A stretch of 64,000 nt of DNA. Source: Brugia malayi. Lineage: Eukaryota > Nematoda > Chromadorea > Rhabditida > Onchocercidae. Under the pieces are notes generated by a model. The model saw only the letters and a list, made by a program, of their open reading frames with translations, was not told the DNA's origin and searched no databases. The DNA lies in assembly GCF_000002995.4 (NCBI RefSeq), contig NW_025062477.1:8280649-8344648 (forward strand), given 5' to 3'. Below, one piece after another: positions 11,001-23,235 of this stretch; position 1 is the stretch's first letter; each line of letters opens with the position of its first letter. The translations under genes were made by a program, and so were the position numbers.

Positions 11001-14000
11001 TGTAGAATTTGGCATAAAATGTTTAGCACATTAGATTTTGCGGTAATGAGATGTACAAAACACTACAATACGAGTAAAGGAATTTAATTGTGAAAATAGA
11101 AATACTCCCAAGGAATTCCAAATGAGTGCAAAAAAATATCTTTAAAAAAATACCTTAAATGAGTTCAAAAGGTATTCAGTTTAGGATGCCAATGAATTTT
11201 TGGTCCACGTGCTCAATCAAGTTCATGATGAATGTGATAATCTGTTGCGTGAACAGTACGGAATTGAAAATACCGCGGAAAGGCGCATGAGGAATCCAGT
11301 AATGGCAAATTTTGCTTTCACTATGCAAAGCACTATTATTTGCAACATGTAAGTTTTCTCTACCAACAGTCCAGCAATAGTTGAATCAGTTAATCAATTT
11401 TTGGCATAAAATATGCAAAAAATATATGCTTCATTGGAAATGATGAAGAATGAAGCTCTAAATGATCAGATAAATGCTAAGTAATAATGAGAACGCTTTA
11501 TTCAGGTGCCATCATGTTTCACAAATTAACGAAGACAACATTATTTTACCAGTTACTATCAATATTTTGGATCATAAAAATGAACGGTGAGTAAGCAGGT
11601 ATGAATGCAGTCTGGTAGTCTTGAGTTATTTGTCTTTAACTTTATTTATAAAAGCTGAGCGTACTTCTTTTCAAAGTAATGTGGTAATCGGGAAAAAGGA
11701 ACTCATAAGCTATAGTAAGCATTTATTTTATTTTCTATCCTTTCTTCCTCCATTTTAGGTTCCCGAAAAAGTTCTCATGTTTTCCAAGTATGCAGACTTT
11801 GTTGGATGATTTTTTGAAGGCGGAAAACGTAGAGAGAAAATGTGAACTTTGTCAAGGAGAAAGTGGACAAAGAACACAAAAATTCGTTCAACTTCCACGG
11901 TAATAAAAGATAATTCATTTTAAGTAACTGATTTGATGTACTTTTTTATGAGTCATTTGCTATACCAAAATAAACATCACATAAGAAGAGAGCTTAGTTG
12001 ATTTAAGTATGATAAAAAATAAATCTTTCAAAGATATTAAGGAGTGTTGTATGAGAAATCAATCGAATTAGTTTGGACAGTAATATCAAGCTTTTCATGT
12101 AAAATTGTACGAAAAGATTTGAATAAATGAGTAATTCCTTTTAATTTGTGTATTTCTGACTTAGTTATTACAGATGTCTTATAATACTAATCAAACGATA
12201 TGTTTATGATGCATCGAAAAGTGTGAAGCGTACTGATAAGATTGATATCCCCTTGTATTTGACTCTAAATGGACATTGCACTGAGTCGCCAACTCCGTTT
12301 TTCGCCGTATCATTAAGTACAAAGTAAGCGTCCCAGACAGAAAACAAATTATTTGAGAAAAATATTCCACGACAAAAAGCGACTAGCAAGAGCAAAAAGT
12401 TCTAAATATCGGATGTGAAATACTGTTTTCCATTGCACTAAAACTGTTCAAAAATTAGAATTTATGACTGTACCAATAGTAAATTTTAATTCTGTTTTTT
12501 CCTGTTCTACGAATCAGTTCCAATCACCATTACATGTTCAGTAAAGTATTATAGAGTATAGAACTTCATTTCTTGACAGAAAGTTAATAGGGAGTATAAG
12601 TTCAATAATTAAGTTTCATATAATTAAACCGTAGTTAAGCACTGTATTTACGATTATGGACTGTATTTACAATTAACCTTAGATTTAATAATATTTGTTG
12701 CTTTAGAAAGATCGATTTTGCAATTGTGAGTCCGATTAAAACAGATTTAATAGCAATATCAGCCGGTGCGCCTTCACCGACCGGACGCTGTCTAGATTTG
12801 TCAGATGAGAGAACCAGTTATGATACTCGAAATGTTAGCGCTGTGGAGGAAGCGCATCATGCGACAACAAATTTCTACAGTCATCGTGTGGATTATAGGA
12901 CAGGTAAGGACAGAAATGTAGCAGCAAGCTAAGTAGGAAAAAATTAAGACCTAAGACACTCATAATAATCAATTTGGATATTCGTGGAAATTCTTCGAAA
13001 AAATTTGAGATGGATGAGTTAGGAGGGAATATAGGTTAAGAATAAATTTGGAAAAACTGCAGATATATTGTTCCTTAACCAGTTAGTGATTTTGTAAAAC
13101 GAAGTATTTTCAGTGCGAACTAATCATGATGTGGGTTTTGTTGTTCCCGGTATTGGTTCGGAGTTCAAGGTTTGTGAGTCAAATATATGATTTTTTTTTT
13201 TCCTTATTTAAAATGGTACATAAAACATGATGATATTATGTTACAGGGCCGAAATCAAGTAACTGAAGATCTTGTTGTACCGTGGAGCTCGGCGGAAGAG
13301 TATATTTCTTTTTTTTTTTAGTCAGATGCTGTAGTGTGTAGTTGTGTGTAGTTGCACTAGAATATCTTTTGCACAATAAACATTCTAGTTTAATATAGGG
13401 ATGGTTGTACAAAGCCACAATAAGTTAAAAAAGCAATATTCATGTTACTCACTTGGTGTCTGTTTCAGTTTTAAAAGGCCACCGAGCAGCTTAGCATGCG
13501 AAGAGTTAAGTCGTATGAACGAAGAAGAGCAGCTGCAAGTGGTGAATATTGACTTTTAACATTTCAAAGCTTAAGCTAGTTGAAATCTAACGCTTCTTAT
13601 AACGGAATCCTGTCTATCCATATAATTTCACAAGTAAATCATTAAAATCACTTTAAATATGGTACTCGAGCTATCCTGGAATGTTAAGACTGCCGGTATG
13701 ATTGAAACCAGCTGCCATCCCGGATTTGACTATCCCGATTAGCACTTAAGGACAGTATATATAGGATAAGCAGAATATCTACAGCACCTTTGTAACGATT
13801 TGGCTTTGGGAGTTCATTCCATTGGAGTTTATTAAGATAATATATTGTATAGATCTAAAAAAACATAGATCAGTAATTATTAATTGTCGACTTCGGGAAA
13901 TTCAATTAATTATTAGTTGTAGGTTTGCGAGCGAAGCTTGATGCAGACGAGCGATCAGAATAAATCAAGTGATTCATCTCTGTCTGTTGAATTTCCCGAA

Positions 14001-17000
14001 GTCGAAGCTGAAGAAGAGGTTCGAGAGAAATGTTTTGAAATACTTCTCTGTAAATGGTTAGATGTGAATAATGCCATTCGAGAAATTCTTAGATCCAACA
14101 TTTTGTCCTTTTTATATTAGACATTGGAATTTTTTTAGAACGACGAGGCAGATATACTACGTGGGCAGGTTGATTATATTCATAATGACCATAAGGAGAA
14201 GCCAATTCCAAATATAGGATTATTTGAGAAAATGAGGGATGAGTAAACGGGAAGTTGTAGGCAAGGAGTTCAGTCTGCTAGCCAGCAGGAAGGCAGTGTG
14301 AGTGTCACGGAAACTAATAGTGAAGCTAAACTTGAAAATACGAGTTTTATTGTGAAAGAAGCGTAGTAGTTTTATGCTAGTGTGGACATTAGGCCAGTTA
14401 GGCAAGGTGACTGTGAGATAGAGCCTAAAGTAAGTTAGATTTGGTGTTTACAAAAACAATAAAGACACCTAATGTAATAATAAATCAAGTAAAGAGGTTT
14501 GTTCTATATGGACCACAGGACCATCTTAGGCCAAAAAAGAGCGATACGTCTAAAGATCTCCAAGAGCCAAAGTAAACTGTTGGAAAATTTGCCATTAAAT
14601 GACAGTAAGAGTCAGATATCGATGTTCAAGGTTGCTCTTTTTAACAGCTTGTATATGTGTAACATTCCACGAATGGTTTGCAAATCAAAAAGATTAAAGT
14701 TTTAATTTCAGACTGGAGAGAGTTGCATGAAACCTCTCGCACAGTCACCAATCGCAGGTGAAATGCAGGAGAAACGAAGGCAAGATGATTATATTATTAA
14801 AGAGATCGTGGCGGAGAATTTCAATATATCTCACTTGTCACAAGAAAGAGTGGAAACTCTTACACCAGATGCACATGAAGGTAATGAAAAGTTATGGGTG
14901 TATGTTTCAAAGTTCACAAATTAAGATTAATTCCAGCACGGCAAATTTGGAGTTAAAAATTTTATACACTCAGTTTTGCTATTATTTGCCCAACTTTATG
15001 ATCTGAGTATCCTTTTAGCCATTGAAGATAAAAGAGGACCAACTAGGCCATTCACACCTGTCCCTCCTAACACTCCGATTAGTATGACTGAGCAACATCA
15101 AGAGAAAATGTCGCGCAGAAATAGTCTGTCCAGTGATGATGTAAGTTTAGCAATTTACATCTGAAGTTATACTTTGCATTATTGCGTGATTTGCAAATGA
15201 GTTAATGTTTTTTCAATATGTGCATGAACCCAAATTTTTCTCTGTTGTTCTATACTTTTAGTGTACAACTCAACCGTCTTATAAATATTCAGTTCTTGGC
15301 AACCGAGGTTGTCCATATAGCTAAAAACATCCTTATTGCACAAGGAAGAGATAAAACATACAGTCGTAGAGTCACATACGCCACAGTCCGATCTTTTCTA
15401 GTGATATTGCTAAAGTAATTTAAAGTTGACATGAGTAAAGCTATACGTTTTAAATTCCACTGTTATTTTTGCATTTAAAAAATAAGTTGAAATGTTTCTT
15501 TCTTAAGGAAGAAATTTTGGAGGAATCTAGTACGCAACTGGTACCGTACAAACCGATATCTGCTGAAAAACGACGTGCTATTTGTTCTCAAATTGGTTTA
15601 CTCTTCAATTATGATTGCATGTACGGTTTTTTTTGAATTTTCGGTATTTTAATTGAGTTAAAAGATATGTAGTTCTTATAAACTTTGTTTCATGTGAGAT
15701 AATACATGACTAGTCTACGAAAAGTTGGATTTAAAATTAATTTTCAAAATGCTTAGTTATGTGGTTATTTTAACAAAAATGAAATTCCAGTGAAAAAGCC
15801 ACTTTTCGCATAATGAGTACAAATGATCGTCCATCTCGAGTTGCTGATATTGTTGGTGACGGCAACTGCTTGTTCCGGGCGCTAGCTTTTTATTTCGCCG
15901 GTAGCGATATCGAATATTCAAGAGTTCGGAAATGTGTAATATTTTAAAGCCTTTTATATATTGATCCTAAAAATGTAAATTAACTTTAATTGTATAGATA
16001 TGTGTTCCATCGTCTGCAGCACCATCAAATTTCAAACGAATTATTTCTGAGTCCTGTTGTTTTAACTGACCGGTTTTCCAATGTAAAATAGTTTACTTTC
16101 ACCATATAGTTGTGAAGTTAACATCCATGCATGAAAACAGGATAATTTGCAATGTACTTGATGAAGTTTGGATTAAGTTTCATTAAGATGCATTGAAGTT
16201 AGCTTCAGAGCAGGTTTTGAATTTAGTTTTTTAATCACCATAGCTTGTTGGGCCAATTTTTTGTTAGTACTGAAATTATGTGACCAAAATTTCCGGAAAT
16301 GGTGGATATTGTTACATAAATGCTATTTTACGAATTGCCAAATTAATATTTATAGATTGTTGAATTTGAAGCAGAGCACTGGAATGAATTTGCTGCTTTG
16401 AAAGATTGGTCGTCAGAAATCTGGAATGACCACATGAATCACTTGTTGACCGATAATACGTGGGGTACTGAAATTGAACTTTTCGCTGTCGCAGCAATGT
16501 TAAGTGTTGATGTGTGGACGTATTATGATCAGCGATGGATTTGCTATCGACCAAGATTTAGAGTCCAAAATGGTGATATTATACGTGAGTTTGTTTTATC
16601 GCTTCTTAGTGGTCATCTGACACTGATTTAAACTGAATTGTGAGGAATTCACAGATTTTTCTCTTATTCAAATAAAAATACTTTCGTATTGGTGTTGATT
16701 TCTTCTAGAAACTTCTTGCGGGCTAGAAATGTTACAACACTTATATTAACTGTAAAATGAGCAGTTTAATGAAATTAAATTTGATGCAGTACTGTGACTT
16801 TCACAAATATGATTGAAATGAGGTTTTCATTTTATTTCATATTAATGCTTACTATTATTTTCGTATTATTTTCAACTGTTATTAAGCTTGAGATAATATT
16901 GGGAAGTTTTAGGCATATCTGTTGATGATTATCGGGTGGGTAATAACGATGGTATATACTTACTGAACGAATTCAACCACTTTACACCGGTGCTTGAACC

Positions 17001-17986
17001 TTCGGTTAGAGTTTGTATTCGTTTGCATTGTTTCAGATCGACCAGGTTTCAGATAGCTTCGACATTTGAATAGTATTCTTAAATTAAGTCAATGATTTCA
17101 TTCGGGAACAATTCAAGTTGTATTCTGATTACTCGATAACTTAATGATAATAAATTGATTCAGAATGCACTTCTTTTAATGGAAGGTGTTGACGAGCGAA
17201 TTTATGATCTAGTTATGAACGCCAAGGTAAGTTTCAGACATAGTCGATTATTTTGGTTGTTAGCATATTTTAAGGTACAATAATTTTTTTTCCTCGTTGC
17301 GCTAATCTGATATAGCTCCCACCTGAATTTTGAAATGAAGTGTATGGCAGCAATTTTAGTTTAGTAACGGATATTTTTTCATTAAGGAAGGTTTCATGAA
17401 GCCATCTTATCGACTTGTTTCGGTTATCAGTCATCTCGGACATACAAGCGAAAGCGGTGAATTTTTTAATTCATTTTATGAACTTCATGGTCAGCTTTTC
17501 TATTTGACATTTTTTTTTTTCTTACAGAAAATTTCCCCGATAAGGAACTTAAATTTCTAACTTCAGAAAAGCAAGGAAACAATCATTTCTAGGCCACTAC
17601 GTATGTGATGTTTGGTGCAAAAAAAATAGGGGTTGGCTGTTATGTGACGATGAATCAATTTCGTCTACTAGTGAAAGGAAAATTCGAGCCAGGAAAAATG
17701 TCGGATACATTTACTTTTATCTAAACAGGTGATTTTTTGAACTTTGCAAGCGTTGTGTTAGCTGTTGTGAATAACCAAAACTTCCAGTGCTTATGTTGTT
17801 TTCTATACCCAAAATTTTGAGAAAGTAGCATATTGTCTATTATGCAGCATAAGTTCACTGCATAGATAATCATTATCCAAAAGCCTTTTGGTTTTTTTTT
17901 TGACGAAGTCTTAGAAGAGTAATCACTTTCATATTTTATTCGCGAAAACTTCTTTCAGCGAACTGTTCGATAATAAGAATGCTTGA
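8081..17986 (+). CDS. USP37-like ubiquitin hydrolase with nested OTU domain
   Basis: About 30 exons splice into about 1,096 residues: 8081-8122, 8320-8427, 8642-8804, 8989-9012 (end uncertain), 9690-9834, 9935-9998, 10070-10164, 10483-10629, 10785-10893, 11185-11348, 11506-11586, 11759-11899, 12174-12323, 12707-12903, 13114-13169, 13247-13299, 13469-13541, 13923-14018, 14139-14242, 14519-14630, 14712-14880, 15019-15140, 15508-15620, 15791-15935, 16356-16584, 16913-17004, 17164-17226, 17387-17456, 17593-17728, 17959-17986. Order: PH-like N-terminus as in USP37 (1-105); Ser/Lys linker; USP Cys box GFANLGNTCYMN (Cys about 222); DANEFL; zinc-ribbon CNMC and CELC; LIILIKRYVYD; degenerate UIM (MNEEEQLQVV); low-complexity linker; OTU domain (about 840-1000: GDGNCLFRA with Cys about 869, NEFNHFTPV with His about 990); USP His box YRLVSVISHLG/GHYVCDVW (His about 1044), WLLCDDE, GYIYFYL. 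It should remove ubiquitin by two cysteine-protease sites. Confidence 0.9.
10483..12323 (+). other. USP catalytic domain, N-terminal half
   Basis: Exons 8 to 13 of the deubiquitinase gene encode the thumb and fingers of the USP fold: the nucleophile motif LGNTCYMN, the DANEFL helix, and two Cys-x-x-Cys pairs (CNMC, CELC) expected to hold a structural zinc. The segment LYLTLNGHCTES matches the USP37/26/29 subgroup rather than other USPs. The domain stops here and resumes at 17387. Confidence 0.92.
13469..13941 (+). other. Degenerate ubiquitin-interacting motif
   Basis: Encoded across the exon ending at 13541 and the start of the exon at 13923. The acidic run followed by L-Q-V-V-x-x-R-S aligns with the first UIM of vertebrate USP37 (MSEEELLAAVLEIS). 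The usual central alanine is replaced by valine, so binding strength is unclear. Confidence 0.5.
13887..14005. repeat. 19-bp perfect inverted repeat across intron and exon
   Basis: The intron segment 13887-13905 is the exact reverse complement of 13987-14005, which lies inside the coding exon 13923-14018 (encoding VEFPEVE). In the pre-mRNA the arms could pair and enclose the 3' splice site at 13921-13922. Confidence 0.8.
14243..14429 (+). pseudogene. Probable eroded exon inside a deubiquitinase intron
   Basis: The reading frame of the exon ending at 14242 continues through the following intron sequence for 62 codons, broken only by TAA at 14244 and TAG TAG at 14364-14369, and ends at a textbook AAA/GTAAGT donor (14430). 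The stretch is GC-richer than neighbouring introns and encodes a polar Ser/Glu/Gln peptide like the flanking exons (QEGSVSVTETNSE). All three stops differ from CAA or CAG glutamine codons by one C-to-T change. The working model skips it (GA/GTAAAC at 14243 to the acceptor at 14518). It could instead be an exon lost in this strain. Confidence 0.35.
15508..17004 (+). other. OTU cysteine-protease domain nested in the USP
   Basis: Exons 15508-15620, 15791-15935, 16356-16584 and 16913-17004 encode an OTU fold: lead-in helix, ADIVGDGNCLFRALAFYF (catalytic Asp and Cys), the WGTEIELFAVAAMLSV segment that follows the second helix in OTU enzymes, and the terminal strand IYLLNEFNHFTPVL with the catalytic His. 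All triad positions are present, so activity is plausible. It sits between the USP fingers and the USP His box. Confidence 0.9.
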
Positions 17987-19515
17987 CAGGTAAATTAATA
18001 ACTAGTCATTATTTTATCCTGGTCAGCGGTTTGAAGATTTTTGGATTTTTTCTTAATTCTTTAAATTAAATCCTTGAGTTTTTTTTTTTTTTTCTTTTGG
18101 TACTTTACTCTAATATTACGATTTCAATATCACCTGATGTGGATGTGATGTTAGTAATTGCTGTGCGCTTATTTTTTAAATTTTTGATGGATACGGAGTT
18201 TTGACAAAGCTTTCGAAAATTCATAATTCAACAAAAATTCGGTGGAGCGATTCTCCCATATTGCAACGAGTTTTATGTGCTCTTCTGTACATTGTTTTCT
18301 TTGTTCTCGATCTAATCGTTCCTTAATTAAAATTGATATGAAAGGACGATGTTGTATACAATAAATGACCAGTGAAGTTTTGCTTGACATTACTTGCTAA
18401 TTTAGTTTTTTCTGGTTAGAAATTGGTACTTGAAATGAGAGTTTCAGAAAGTCATGGAAAAAGAATGGTTGGGTGGAAGGGAGGAAGAAAAAGAAAAATA
18501 ATGAAGGAAATAACTACTGTACTATAAATCTTATAATACCTACTGTAATCTTGGAGTGGACTGCTGGTAATGATCAATAATGCATAAAATGATTTTTCTT
18601 TTGATCAATATCGGTTTCTTTATAGATTTATCATCTTGAATTTTTTAAAATTATAACTGCTACTGCAAAGAGATGTTTGGGATAAAGAAAAGGACCGATA
18701 GAGAATTGTCTACCATGATAGTTCATGCATTATCGTTTCTGCGATTAACCAAGAAGGCGTTAGCAGAGCACTAAAATTTAACCAGTTCACGATGTTGAAA
18801 TGAGAGTTGTTTGTGGCGCTCCTAAAGTAGAGAAGGACTGAACTGAAGTAGTTGTATTTCGTAAAGTTATTCATCAACCTGATCTCAACTAACAATTCAA
18901 ATTAATCGATGCTTAGTCCAGATAAGCAGTGGAATTGATACCCGCAACTTCTCTCTCTCCGTTGCTGTCTATCTTGTTCACAGGTTTCTGTTTTATCGAA
19001 TATCGCTTTTCTCCTTTGACAAGTGGATGTGTGCAGTGCTTGGATCTCTTAATCATACACCTGGTTAGACATGATCATTAATGCATAGAGAATGACTTAT
19101 TATATTTTACGCTGTATGCTTGCTTGTTAGTCTTCTCCAGTTTATCATATAAAGTTAGATATTATTCCTGTTGTCCGACCAGAAGAAAAATTCGATATTG
19201 AAATGGCTTCTCTTCCCGATCGTAACAAGCAACGCACCCTGTAGCGAAACTGCCAACACAAACAACAGCAGCTTTGGAATTGTGTAATGATTACTTCGAT
19301 TACTGGCCCATTTTGTTTAGTAAAATCTTGATCATTACTATTTATAGAACAAACTGCAGTCTTCGTTTTCTTTTTGTGTGATAATTAATTTCAGTTCTAA
19401 GTTTCTCGTAGTAACTTGGGACTTTGCTATTGCTTAATGTTATAGGATAGCGCACTACTCTCACTTTTCAGGAAGACTCTTTTCAGGAAGAGTAAGATAT
19501 AGTCCCATCAAATCA
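17987..19515. other. Spacer between deubiquitinase and SDR genes, with orphan exon-like pieces
   Basis: Two plus-strand pieces look spliced. 18985-19062 (GTTCACAG acceptor, CTG/GTTAGA donor) encodes a hydrophobic segment with SFDKWMCAVLGSLNH. 19141-19244 (CTCCAG acceptor) continues in matching phase and ends PDRNKQRTL then TAG. An ATG-initiated open stretch at 18673 (MFGIKKRTDRELSTM) precedes them but is closed by stops. It may be a short gene or a decayed one; no family recognised. Confidence 0.22.
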
Positions 19516-22137
19516 ATGAGTTTTGTTGCAACGAAACGTCTGATTGCTATCATTACAGGTACTCTTATTAGTGTGCTCATTTTTTGCTTTGATTTGTTCA
19601 AATATTCTGAAGTACACTAAGAAATAGCTATATATATGGTCAAAATTTACGTCTTTTATGTTCATTTCTTTATAGATGAAATCTGCATTTTATGCTTTAT
19701 TTTTTATTTTAACTGATTTGTTTTTGCTTAGATATCATAAACTATTTCCCAACTTATTTTTCTTATCCACTTTCTTTTAAAATTTGAAGGTGCGAGTTCT
19801 GGGATTGGTAAAGCCACAGCAGAATATTTTGCTGAAAAGGGCTACAATTTGTCATTGAATGGTCGAAATGAAAAGGCGCTCGAAGCAACGGTTAAAAATT
19901 GCATGACGAAAGGCTTAAGCAAAGATTCGGTATCATTAGACGATATGTTTAATATGTTTATGGTAAAAAATTGGTTAATAAGTTGATCTAAAATAGGAAG
20001 GAAGCGAAGCTTTAAATTTTCATAGTAAGGCTGAAGAATGCTTGTCTTTTGCCTTATTTCATACAGAAATAATTTGATTGAGAACTGAGGCATATATTTT
20101 TTCTAACAAAAAATCAAATGTTAAACTGTCGAAACATAGATTTAAGTAAAGGAACATGAGTGAGATTACTTACCTTAATTTTCCTTTTTATATGGAATAA
20201 AGTTTGGATCTTAATATGCATGAGCGATACACGCAAGAATAAATTAGATTGTTGTGAGAGACGATGTGCAAGGTGCGTTCGAAATCTTTTTGCTCAGTGC
20301 GTCTGCAATTCGCACGATTTATGGCAGTTAGCCGCGTTCTTCATCGATTCACGAGCCGAGTAATCCATCGCTAAGAGTTAAAAATTAGTAGTAATGCTAA
20401 TGAAAAAGATAATTACAATAATAATACGTGTGTGTATGTGTGTTTGTTATTTCGATTAGTAGTATAAGCTTAAATGCTTACTTAATTAATTGGGTTGTCG
20501 CTTTATCTTCATCGTTATCGACCGTTAGGCGATAACTTGAATGACATATAGGTAGTAACGAATTATCACCGTTTATTCATATTTTACACATATTATCATT
20601 ATTACTATTTATTAATATTATTCGTTAGAAATGAATGATAACTGATGGGTAAGGATGATGTCCATTAATTTGAACCATATTTGTAACTAAACAGTGAGAT
20701 AATGGATCTTTTTGTGTGCTTCCACTCCTGCTGTCTTTTATTAGCTCGCTCTACTCGACTTCAGACTTTTTCTTTCAGAAGATATATTTATCTAGGTTTA
20801 AAACTTTAGCTGTTACCACTCTCACATTGTAGAGTGACTATTGGTTTTCATCAGATTTATTAGAAAATATTCCAGTTAAATTCTTATATTATTTAGATTT
20901 TGACTACAACGGGAGATTTGACGGATGAAAAAGTTGTAAATTCCCTGGTCGAGCGTACAATGGAAAAATTTGGACGAACTGACTCGTTGATTAATGCTGC
21001 GGGAATCCTAATTAATGGTATAATTTCTGGTATATGAATAAGGATATTTTCGAACGAAGTAGAGTAATCAATCATTCTGAAAGGTAATGTTGTCAGCTTT
21101 CTTTGTAAATTCCCGTTATGTATCATCGGATCCCTAATCGAACGCATCAATTTGTGAAAAATTCTGATGTGTCTGTGATGAAGGATGCACCATTTAGGGA
21201 AAGTAATGGATTGCTCTATGCAAGATTACGATTATCTGATGAATGTAAACCTTCGAAGTATTGTTCAATTAACGCGGAAAGTTGTACCTTATCTTATCAA
21301 AACGAAAGGTTCAATTGTGAACGTAAGCAGTATCAATGGTCCATGCCCCGTCAGTTTTTTTGTTTTCTTTATCAAGCAGTCTAAAAATGGAATGACATTG
21401 GACTTGTACTTGTTCATTTTAGATTAACTAATGTATTTAATGTTAACCACCTTTTCCATTCTCTATATATAAGTGCATATAGTTTAAAAGAATTTCAAAA
21501 AAACTTCCTTTCAGTTTAGTGGCGTAGCATTTTACTGTGTGTCAAAAGCAGGATTGGATCAGTTTACGAAATGTCTAGCTCTTGAGTTGGGTCCTGAGGG
21601 AGTTAGAGTCAATTCTGTGAAGTAAATTTTTAAAAAATTACATCTGTATTTTTATTCTGAAGTTTCTCGGTTTGAATATCTGTTTAGAAAATAATACCCC
21701 CAACTTTTCAATTCTAGCCCTGGTGTGGTCGTCACCGATATACACAAAAGATCCGGCATGACTGATAAAGATTATCATGAGGTAAATTTTTGCTAAAGAT
21801 TTCCTTATAGCTAAGGATTTCTTTAAAATTAGCAAAATTAACTTAATAACTTAATATCAATACATGTAAAAAGGTGCAAGGCAACAAATATAAAGGGAAT
21901 TTTTGAGATGAAATTCTTAATTGTGTTTGTAGTCAACTGTCGTTGAGTTTCTGGACGTTTTGTAAATAACTATTTCAGTTTCTTGATCGAGCAACTAAAT
22001 TTGCTGCACTCGGTAAAACTGGAACAGCTGTGGATATTGCCAGAGCTATTTATTTCCTGGCAAGCGATAAATCGTCATTTATTACTGGTGATCTGCTTAG
22101 AGTTGATGGTGGGCGAGGAATTATGCATTTAAGATGA
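19516..22137 (+). CDS. Short-chain dehydrogenase/reductase (classical SDR)
   Basis: Seven exons (19516-19558, 19790-19929, 20897-21017, 21198-21349, 21515-21621, 21718-21781, 21979-22137) give 261 residues, the standard classical SDR length. Visible motifs are the Rossmann nucleotide-binding TGASSGIG near the N-terminus, a variant NAAG (usually NNAG), the catalytic serine in IVNVSS, the YCVSK active site (Tyr-x-x-x-Lys) and the downstream NPG segment. The C-terminus ends without a peroxisomal or ER signal. It oxidises or reduces an alcohol/carbonyl using NAD(H) or NADP(H); substrate cannot be read from sequence. It resembles the expanded nematode dhs group. The 3' end converges on the pterin dehydratase gene with only 284 nt between stop codons. 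Confidence 0.95.
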
Positions 22138-22421
22138 TCTTCATCACTTCGATTTTTAAATATATTTGTGCTTATAGATAATTCTGCTTACAAAAAAGGG
22201 GAAGCATGCTAACATTTCACATAGAGCTTATACTTTAATCCAGTATGTTCTGGAAGTTTTCTACATCTACATTTTATATAAATAGAATTTTGGATAAAGA
22301 GCAAAACAACGAAATAAATTTGTGATGTAGTCAGCATGTAAAATGCAGATAGATTTTCGTAATACAAATGGTAGTAATACATTCAGAAATTCCAGTAACA
22401 TTGAATTCTTGATTACTGTGA

Positions 22422-23235
22422 CTAGTTGGATAATTTTTCGATGTAACTGGCCAATTCGACATCTCTTTCCGACAAACCATTTACATCGTGACTGCTTAGA
22501 GTCACTTCAATCTGAAACTTGCTCATCCATGCCTTCTTTTAACTTTTTTCCGTTTCTTTAGTATTTTACGAGACCATTAATTTCAAACATCTAACCTTAT
22601 TATAAACATTGAACCATTCCGGATGATGATTCATTTTCTCTGCACACATTGCTACTTGTGTCATAAAACCAAATGCCTAGAAAAGATTTTAGGATTTAAT
22701 AACAAGTTAGACTTTTCTGGAGATTGAGAAGGAAGACAAGAGGAAGAATGGAAAATTTTACTTCACTAAAATTCTTGAACTGTAAATTCTTCCGAATGGC
22801 ATCTCGACCTTCAACCATTTTCCATCCTTTATTGATTAGCGGTTGCAATAATTGCTTTCTTTGTTGTTCATTCAAAATCTGAATTTGAACATCGTTAATA
22901 TTGCAAATACAGTTCTGCCCATATAAAGTTTACTACTTATCCAGCAATTCTGCTGCGGTTTTAGCGACCAAACTTGTTGTGACTACTGCATTCTACTTAA
23001 CTTAGTTCGTTGTAATATGTCAGTTCTAGCTGACAAATAAGAACAGTGACTAAATGATAGAAAATAAGCAAGTACCAGGTGGGATTAAGCGAAATTCCAA
23101 AAAGGGTACGGAGCACATAAATTAGAATATTTAACAAGATGCGAGAGAAAAGTCAACACCTACCATAACAACTTTTTGAGAATGCGACGCGGTGTTCGCA
23201 CTACCAGTGAAACGCCAAATTGCTGATATGGTCAT
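22422..23235 (-). CDS. pcbd-1: Pterin-4a-carbinolamine dehydratase
   Basis: Four exons, all phase 0 (23235-23164, 22878-22762, 22676-22596, 22511-22422), give 119 residues. The core contains [22 protein letters not shown], the active-site [12 protein letters not shown] and the third active-site histidine in [13 protein letters not shown], ending SYIEKLSN. This matches the PCBD/DCoH family (about 104 residues) plus a 24-residue N-terminal exon with basic and Ser/Thr residues, whose role is unclear; a short targeting peptide is possible. The enzyme dehydrates 4a-hydroxy-tetrahydrobiopterin, recycling the cofactor of aromatic amino acid hydroxylases. In vertebrates it also dimerises HNF1; nothing here shows that role. 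Confidence 0.95.

Noticed and set aside
15791..17004. OTU segment as an independent gene inside an intron
   Set aside because: No in-frame start or stop of its own, and its entry and exit phases match the flanking USP exons, so a single gene is simpler. Kept as the main alternative to be tested.
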